From positions 1 through 64,000 of the forward strand of contig MU832604.1 in NCBI GenBank assembly GCA_029204225.1: a stretch of DNA of 64,000 bases, given 5' to 3'. Origin of the DNA: Diphasiastrum complanatum. Lineage: Eukaryota; Streptophyta; Lycopodiopsida; Lycopodiales; Lycopodiaceae. Shown here one piece after another: positions 56,936-64,000 of this stretch. Under the pieces are notes generated by a model, which saw nothing but the letters and a program-made list of their open reading frames with translations, was not told the origin of the DNA and searched no databases. How positions within the stretch are numbered: the stretch's first letter is position 1; every line of letters starts with the position of its first letter. Both the position numbers and the translations under genes were made by a program.

Positions 56936-57239
56936 GTTATGCTATGAATCAAAACAAGCTATCAATCACCATAAGCCATGGAGAGCTCAAGGAAAGAAGC
57001 ACACTCACACCAAGCAACTCCCAAAGACTATATTCACAAGTAACTTAAAAAAAATTACATACAGAGGACTCATATTTTTTAGGGGTACCGTTGCATGGTA
57101 AGGCGGTCCTCATTACTAGACAATTGTCCCAATTTTCTAAACTTAGGTGCCATTAATGTGTTAGTTGTCACAATAGCGTGAATACATGAATGAAAATAAT
57201 TGCTCAGTATGGCAAAGCATGTCCATCATAATATAAAGA
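56936..57239. other. stretch without recognised gene
   Basis: AT-rich, no recognisable domain. Probably LTR of the minus-strand copia whose pol end follows. Confidence 0.35.
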
Positions 57240-57365
57240 CGGCTTACTCTATATTCAACACTCCCTTAGGCCCTACCTAGTTTATTCTATATCTACTAAG
57301 CTTTTTTATGAACTTAAAATTATCATAACTTAAAGCTTTTGTAAAGGTATTAGCTAGTTGATCGT
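57240..57365 (-). pseudogene. copia RNase H end with polypurine tract
   Basis: The minus strand reads QLANTFTKALSYDNFKFIKK to a stop at 57277-57279, then the purine run GGCCTAAGGGAG (57261-57272) and TGTTGAATATAG, the presumed 3' LTR start at 57260. Confidence 0.78.
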
Positions 57366-57369
57366 GAAG

Positions 57370-57710
57370 GATTTTAGATCATTAAGATCCAATCCACTTG
57401 AAAGATCTTTGGTCAGAAATAGAAATACACTACCAATCTCACCAATGTAGAAAAATCAGCATCTACACACAAAATGAGATGCAAACACTAATAGAACTTG
57501 ATCAAACTTGAATGAAATGATAAAGTACTATTGCTTTCCATACAAAACCAGCAAGCTACTGTATTTCACATGTGTGGATCCAAAAATAGCAAATATAGAC
57601 CATTCTACACATAAAATTGCATGCAATCACAAGTATAGTGCACCAATGGATAGTAGAACCCAAGAGAACAATGTATAAGCATGAAATGAGATAGAGAAGA
57701 GAGAAGATCA
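57370..57710. repeat. dispersed repeat R1, copy 2
   Basis: Aligns with 8411-8750 in the same orientation (see that entry for shared landmarks). Here it lies between two copia RNase H fragments of opposite orientation. Confidence 0.75.
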
Positions 57711-57719
57711 CTGATGAGA

Positions 57720-58010
57720 TCTTGCACATGTTATCTTTTTCATTTTGGTAGTGGTGATTTATCTTGGTCAAGTAAGAAGTAGGAAACATATGCTCTATCT
57801 AGTACAAAAGCAAAATACAAAGTTTTATGTTTGGCAAGACAAGAAGCAATATGGCTACAGCGAATGCTAGAAGACATCAGCATTAGGAGTGATAGCTAGA
57901 GTGCTATATAGCTAGCTAAACATCATGTGTTTCATTTATGCACTAAGCATGTAAAATTCAAGTACTACTTCATTCAAGAAAAGCTTTTTTATATATTATT
58001 GAGGATTGTA
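57720..58010 (+). pseudogene. copia RNase H fragment
   Basis: Plus-strand reading GDLSWSSKKQ, ETYALSSTKAKYKVL, RQEAIWLQRMLEDI, RSDSQSAI, LAKHHVFHLCTKHVKFKYYF. This is related to the RNase H of the host copia at 53.84-54.15 kb but more decayed. Confidence 0.85.
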
Positions 58011-58035
58011 AAAGATTCAACTAGTTTGATCATAT

Positions 58036-58360
58036 TTGCTATATTTCCATATTTGGCATATTGAGGCCGACTTTCTTTTTAGACTTAGAGATTGACTGTT
58101 CAAAGTTCTTGTGTCTGAATGTCATTTGAATGACACTCACTCGTTCCAACTTTTGGCCTTTGATGATTTCAAATTCATCCAATTTTATTACAATAATGAT
58201 CTTTCCATTTACTTGATGCTCGTCTAGTTTATAGAATCGAATAATGTATTTTAGAACATTTTCAATATCAAGGAAAATATTATAGCAGAAAGTCATAAAA
58301 TAATATGCTTTTTCCAACGACATGGTCTTCATTGGGCCGCACAGATCGCTGTGAATAAGA
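58036..58360 (-). pseudogene. copia integrase fragment
   Basis: The minus strand starts HSDLCGPMKTMSLEKAYYFM (integrase first-Asp block) and then loses similarity. The rest of the 97-codon frame is Lys-rich and unrecognised. Confidence 0.65.
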
Positions 58361-58379
58361 GATGTTGTCAGAGATGCAA

Positions 58380-59120
58380 CGGCCGCTATAGCCAGAGATG
58401 GAGGATTCCATGTCCTCAGAGAGCAGTCTCATGTACTTCCTTCTTCCGCGTCCCACTCTTCCCGTAGGCGTGTTGACGTTGTCCTCTCTCGGGATGGGCT
58501 TCGTACTTTGGCAGATGTTGTTGTTGTTGATCCCACGCGTGGTGATCTATTGCCTCGCTCTACCTTCACACCAGGAGAAGCGACAGGTGTGGCAGCACAA
58601 GAGAAGGAAAAAAACTACTCTGACAGGCACCCCACTGATGCTTTCCTTCCCTTGGCTATTGAGACTTATGTCACCTTGCATCGACGCTTTGAGGATTTTC
58701 TTTGCATGTGTTCTCATCAGGCGACAAAGCGTCAAGGTATTCCTGGTTCTATTCTCGTGGCTTCTTCCAAACAATGTGTTTCCATTGCCCTGCAATGTGC
58801 TCAGCCCTATCTATTCTGCAACGGGCGACGGTGGTTGGGTCTACTACATCTCATCTCCCTTCATTAGCCGACTCACCACCTCTTCACTTTTCTGATCTAT
58901 TGCAGTCAGTTGGCAGACTCCCACGGACATCATCATAGTTTATGCACTTTATTTTTAATGCCAGGATTTGGATTAATCTTAACTTTACTGCAAGCTTCGC
59001 TCTTGTTTGAGCCTACTTTTGTTTAAACTTCCCCTTCGGGGTGTATATATCTTTTTCATCAATGTACCTACTACTTTTTCCTATGAATAAATGCACCAGG
59101 GTTTTGGTGTTATTTAAGAG
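58380..59120 (+). mobile_element. fragment of an unclassified retroelement-type ORF
   Basis: Two overlapping frames. The better one (58508-58867) reads DVVVVDPTRGDLLPRSTF, VAAQEKEKNYSDRHPTDAF, LPLAIETYVTLHRRFEDFL, CSHQATKRQGIPGS and CVSIALQCAQ. I associate this DxxVVDPTR / RHPxDxFxPLAIE pattern with the C-terminal part of reverse-transcriptase-bearing ORFs in plant genomes, but I cannot name the class. Downstream is a short hairpin word (CCCCTTCGGGG, 59029-59039) and GTGTATATATCTTTTTCAT, perhaps the element's 3' tail. Confidence 0.5.
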
Positions 59121-59129
59121 ACTTGGTAT

Positions 59130-59400
59130 CAACTTTCCCTTCACATCTATCCAAGATATTCACATAAGCATTACAACCAAAGACACTTAAGTGCAACACT
59201 TGGCTTATGTCCACTATAAGCCTCTTCAGAGATCGTATCTTATAAGAGTTTGGTTGAAAACCTTCGAAAATATGTTATTGTTTATATTGCTTCACTTAAC
59301 ATAATTGCTCAATCAATGTGCCTTAAGTATGCCTAGAGCACTCCACAAGAGTCAAATTCTTCCAGTTGTGGAGGATGTGAGATCTCTTTTGTTCATTTCT
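59130..59400 (-). pseudogene. copia integrase C-terminal fragment
   Basis: Minus-strand blocks in shifting frames: KNLTLVECSRHT (about 59355), LSEAI.TITYF (about 59300), SEEAYSGHKPSV and VFGCNAYVNILDRCEG (59235-59140). These are the WAEA and FGCxAY blocks at the end of copia integrase. Heavily decayed. Confidence 0.68.
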
Positions 59401-61900
59401 CGAACAAAATTGATAGTATTAGTGGCTTACCTTTGAGATTTAGTTGCAGATATATCATAAGATTGTTGTTATTCTCCTATCACTTATATCCACCCAACTC
59501 ACAGGGTTGGCTAAGTTGGTTAGCTTGGCATGTAGTGCCAAGTTAGAGCCTCCCCTTGAAAACCAAGAAGCATTTTTATCCACCTACTTGATTCTACATT
59601 TATTTTCAATGTATTCCCACAACAGTAGCATGGACCTTGATTTCTAAAACCATTAAAAAAAATTAAACCCACCACAAGGATTTTGAGGATGAAATGAAAA
59701 TTGCACAACATAGCCCTATGATTTTGAAAAGGTTAGAAAAAAAAAATTGATTGTTTTCCCTCCTCCTTCCTTGTCGCAATTCTCAACCATCTCCTCTTGA
59801 GCTGTTCATTCTTGTCACAAAAGCTTGATCATAGGTAGGGGGGTGTGTTTTGGAGTGGGGTGAGGCATATTAGTTATATCTTGATATGACAAGGGTAATT
59901 CATTCATTACCACACTCATGATATTAACATCTACAACTCTTTCATTCATAACTAGTAATTGCTTACACAACTATTTGATCTTCGTCAAAAAAATTGGTGA
60001 CAGATTCACATTCATCCATTTTCTTGTTAACGAGTTTTTGTTTGAAATAGATAGCTCTTGATAGCTTCAAACGCCGTTCAAAGCATCAATGAGCAACCTT
60101 GGCTTGGTGCCCGAACTTCTGTGGGATAAGAATGCATTCTTGAACGAACATGTTTATCATACATGCTGCTCATTGATACTCAACTCTTTTTTGAATTGAC
60201 TCCTTGATATTCATCTTGGCCTTCTCTTACCACAACTCAATGGGTTGAAATAAGTCTACCTTCTTTTGTGACAAATATGTTCTACAAATATTTTACATTC
60301 AAGAGGTTATTCATAATAAACTTCCATATTGGATAATTTCATCATCCAATTTACTATTATCCAATGATGGTATTGTCCAGTTTCTTGGCCATTGACCCAA
60401 ATAAATAATGGTAACTTCACATTACTTAGCAATACCACTCATTTGTCTAAGAAAATTGAGCTATTCAAATTTTATAGATGTATGTCATGTTTAATTTTAT
60501 CATAGCTTTTTGCGGTTGGTATCCAAATCGAAAGATTTTTTGTTCCATAAGTGGACAATATCGTCCTTCAAACAATGGTCTATTTGACATAAAAACATCT
60601 GGTATGCTGAATTAACACATTGTTTTCAAGTTTTTTGACAAGCCAGCCCCAAACTGAATGTCACAAGCAGAATGAGCAAAAACTTCAACTCCAATATTGT
60701 TTAAATGAAAGTGAATGAATGTTTGTCAAAAAATCGTAAATATTGAGCTTCGTAATTGAAAGTCACACATGGTCCTTCCTGGTCCCACTCATATTCCAAT
60801 TGCATAGTGGCTTTAAAAGTTTCCATTATTGTTAAGCAAGTCATAAAAGTGATGAAGATGCCATGTGATAAAAAAAAAAATTCAGGTCTTCAACAAAGCT
60901 TTCTTAACCTAAGATGTTGTAAGTCACATTACAATTTATCAATGCTGCCATTGGCACAAACAGGTTTGACGTTGCTACTCACGGTGCACTCAATACATTT
61001 GTTTCAATCTTCTCTCAAACTTCTTTTAAGTACATTTTCTTGAGCTGCTCTGGTGGGATAACCTCTTTTGTTACATTTGGTGACATCTCCCCTCATCGAG
61101 TGAATATTATTTCCTAGTACGTACCTGCATCCTCTTGAGCTGTACATCTGCATGTACCATACTGTTGTGTAGCTGCTGGGATTGTGACTTTATTTGCAGA
61201 CTGTCTGACATCGGTACTTCATGCCTAGTTTGAGATTCCTAAGTTTGTAGAGTTACTTCACTGCTGTCTTAGAGATGAATAATAACACAACTTCATTTCC
61301 TAGGTTTTATGTTTGCCAGTTAGGCTTTCTAAGATGGGTCTTTATGACTATGGATATAGAAATGACGTTGTTCTAGGTCAGAGGCATGGTTCCTCGTTTT
61401 AAACATTACCACTATTAAAGGAGACCAAAACTCTCAGGGAAAAAGGAATGGCCTAGCATATAGTTTTAGCTCGCACAAAACAGACTTAGTACACATGCTC
61501 AGGTTGAAGGCATGATATACCTGAGCTATAGAGGGCACACTACTAGCACCAATACATGCTACTAATGTCAATACAGACAGCATATTGACAATTGGCAACC
61601 TTTAAATAGAAACACTACATTCACAGTTAATATAATGCCATCTTGTGTAATTTACATTTCTAATCAGAATACAGACTTGAAATGAGTACGTATAAAAAAA
61701 TTAAAACTTGAGAACCACCGCAATAGGATTATATAGACAGCCCTGCTTTCAACACAAAAATCGAAAGCCGGTTTAAAATTGGTCAAAACTATAAATTTCA
61801 GCATTCACACTAAACACCAGTTCATAGAAAATGAGGGGCCACTGAGGGCCACCTGCTTTGAGGACATAAGCACTTCATGTCAACTGTGATGGATGCAAGA
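59401..61900. other. 2.5-kb stretch, nothing recognised
   Basis: AT-rich on both strands, with frames under 100 codons and no domain, LTR or RNA gene recognised. Very old transposon sequence beyond recognition is possible. Confidence 0.4.
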
Positions 61901-62820
61901 TGCTCCATTTACCTCAACCTTTCTGATCCTGATATTTACCAGATCCTCGCCGAGTCAGCCCAAAGTCTTAATCTGCCTTATAGCTAGGAATTTCACGCAA
62001 AGCCGCTTCGAGTAACCTTCCACCTTTAAGTGTACTATCTGATTACCTTCAAAAAGTTCATGGTGTCAATTGACGCATAGTGACTGCATCATAAGCACAG
62101 TAGAATTAGTTCTCACAGAGGAACATGCGCTGATGAACATATTCACTCTTTGAACAATTTTTCTGCACATCACACCAGAAGTGGAAAACAGAGACAACAA
62201 TAAAACATAAGAAAAGCCAGCTGTATCCTCACAGAACTTTTTTTGGACTGATCCATCTCTTCTATTGAGCAGGCAAGCTTCCTACTACTCTAATGAAGTC
62301 AATCAATGCTTCTTGATCTTTGATAATGATTTTATAACAAATAAAAGTGCCACAACCTTAGTCTACCATATATAATTTCTGTGAAAAGAATGGGAAGGTT
62401 ATGGATAAAGGGCAACCACTATTTTCTCAACAATCTTCCTTGACCTGCAAACATAACCTGGGTAGGAGCAAATACTTCAAGCAATTATACATGGAAGTTA
62501 ATGTTCTTCATATATGTTGGCTGGATACAGAACGTAGGTTAATGTTTACGGAAAATTTCCACTGAAATTCTTGAAAGGTAAAACGGATCCCTCGCCTTTA
62601 TTCTAGGAAGACATTCCAAGTATTGTTGCAAAGAGATGCTTTTGTGTATGAGGTGTGAGCATAGGAAGCATCAAAGAACTATTAACAGCCAGAAAATTTA
62701 AGGAACCTTTCCATGTTTACCTTAATGAGATGTATACTCCTGAGCATAATGCTTCAACTGTACAGTGTACCAATATCTATGAGAACAATGCACTCGCTTC
62801 AGCTCTCCAGAATTAGTAGG
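61901..62820 (-). other. 3' flank, possible 3' UTR of the membrane-protein gene
   Basis: Lies downstream of the stop codon at 62821-62823 in gene orientation. No coding similarity and no polyadenylation site fixed. Confidence 0.4.
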
Positions 62821-64000
62821 TTACGATTCCCAAAACTTCAGAGGATCCTCCAAATACACAGTGCGATCTTGAATTTCAAGGTTGGCAATATGAAGATCAA
62901 CCATATATGCTTGCACACATTTACAGACTAAAAGTGCAACTGGGATAATCCACCAGTTATTCTCCTCCCTGTCACTAGTAACACCAGATTAGTACCAGAC
63001 ACATTCATACTGTGGTTGGATTGAAAATGATGGATTCCATGTCACAATGATAATAAACCTTTCAAGGCTTTTAAGAACTGTAACATTGCAGAAAATAAAT
63101 CCATAACAAGAGCAAAAGAAAGGAAACATCACATACGAGCTGAAATTCCAGGAGTAAAGGTTCACGAACGACATTGAGGAGAGCTTCACTTTGTAGTGAA
63201 AGAATCCATAAATCAATGCCACAAACTGTGAGACAGCATAAGCAGGATTCTTTAGATTTTACAAACTTACAAAAGTACCTACATGGAAGCTATGAAAATC
63301 ATGAGACCCCAAATTCATCAGTTCATGCGCAGAAACCAAAACTTCACTTGCTCCAAACTCAACTGCCATAATACAAACTTTGCAGAAGAATACACACAAA
63401 AAAATAAATTTTGCCATATTTCACTGAAAAGGTCTATCATACTGTCCTAGAACTCGTAAAAAGGAAAATTTTAAAAGAGGAACAACCTCCTATTGACCAA
63501 ACCCGTTTTTCAAACAGACTTAAGTGCTATTAGTCAAGTATTAAACTTACTGTGTTGGCAAGGGAAGTTATATTCCACAAATTGTACATACGAGCGAGAC
63601 CTGCTGCCCTACGGGGTCCATGACTAAAAAGAGCATTAATGCCTGCAGGAAATGGAAGAAACGATGCAAGAGGAAGCACCAGTAAAACCACAAGAAATGC
63701 ATCCAGAGATATTGAGTAGAATTGAAGAAGTGCTAAGAGGGTCAAAGTTATATCTGCAAGGAGAAGAATGGAGATAATCAACCCCACCAGAGCCTGCAAT
63801 GACACCAATCCTGATTTAATGAATTACCTCAATTTCATAAATATTCATTACATTTATCATCATGATTCAAGAAGATTATATAACAACCAGTAAATGTACA
63901 AAACTTACTTGACGGCCAATGGGCCTGGCATTTCGGAGCAGAAGTGAAAGTGGGAATAGAAAATCTTTTGTGTCTTCCAAGGTACTCAAAGTAACGGGGG
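62821..64000 (-). CDS. C-terminus of a glycine-rich multi-pass membrane protein (At5g11700/At5g47020-like), partial
   Basis: Four minus-strand exons: 64000-63909 (enters from outside the window), 63793-63551, 63225-63137 and 62968-62821, with GT-AG introns of 115, 325 and 168 bp. Phases agree (0, 0, 2) and the last exon ends in TAA. The visible 156 residues include FLFPLSLLLRNARPIGRQ, a long hydrophobic segment (LVGLIISILLLADITLTLLA), a second (DAFLVVLLVLPLASFLPFPA), the family signature GINALFSHGPRRAAGLARMY, WNITSLANT, then SEENNWWIIPVALLVCKCVQ and the tail ANLEIQDRTVY ending in KFWES. The Arabidopsis homologues are very large proteins with a Gly-rich extracellular-looking region, sometimes labelled ephrin-receptor-like; their function is not established. 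No defect seen, so the gene is probably intact and extends beyond the right edge. Confidence 0.88.

Noticed and set aside
1-64000. tRNA or rRNA genes
   Set aside because: No cloverleaf with the usual A and B box words or rRNA segment was noticed. tRNA-complementary words found are retrotransposon primer sites.

Overview
The window looks like nuclear DNA from a land plant with a large, retrotransposon-rich genome. Three plant gene families are present: an SKIP31-type F-box protein (a broken copy), a BTB/POZ protein of the At1g63850/At3g50780 type (apparently intact, two exons), and the membrane-spanning C-terminus of an At5g11700/At5g47020-type glycine-rich protein at the right edge. All show GT-AG introns. 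Everything else that can be recognised is retroelement debris, tandem repeats or inverted repeats. Nothing identifies the species. The many degraded Ty1/copia and Ty3/gypsy layers and sparse genes fit a fern, lycophyte, gymnosperm or large-genome angiosperm, but this is inference.

Layout. 0-6.3 kb: an unidentified coding-like scrap at the left edge, a (CT)n tract, and a 5'-truncated SKIP31-like gene fragment (3.02-3.76 kb). 6.5 kb: a GC-rich set of palindromes. 8.1-14.9 kb: a minus-strand copia relic, a 50-bp minisatellite, a plus-strand copia relic, and two related LTRs. 16.2-16.9 kb: a long imperfect inverted repeat. 17.9-21.2 kb: the BTB/POZ gene. 22-30.2 kb: minus-strand copia and gypsy relics, a 405-bp tandem duplication and two simple tandem arrays.

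30.8-54.5 kb is a nested block. A minus-strand gypsy (pol 32.5-34.4 kb, with a coiled-coil-containing region after pol) is abutted by a plus-strand copia element. That copia is split twice. A 4.9-kb minus-strand copia with both LTRs (35.34-40.26 kb) sits between its integrase and reverse transcriptase. A 12-kb minus-strand gypsy element of the Tat/Athila kind (41.78-53.84 kb), with both LTRs and a tRNA-Asp-type primer site, sits inside its RNase H. The 12-kb element carries about 3.2 kb of coding-like sequence between integrase and the 3' LTR, and that region has in turn received a 367-bp terminal-inverted-repeat element. The split copia resumes at 53.84 kb and ends with a polypurine tract and LTR at 54.16-54.49 kb.

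54.5-59.4 kb: further copia and gypsy fragments in both orientations, including an LTR with a duplicated primer-binding site and a fragment of an unclassified retroelement-type ORF. 59.4-61.9 kb: nothing recognisable. 62.8-64.0 kb: last four exons of the membrane-protein gene on the minus strand.

The best candidates for something not yet described are the 12-kb gypsy family with its post-pol ORF block and its repeated GAATTCGC palindromes, the internally deleted copia that joins gag directly to reverse transcriptase, and the long inverted repeat at 16.2-16.9 kb. No new defence or metabolic system was seen.
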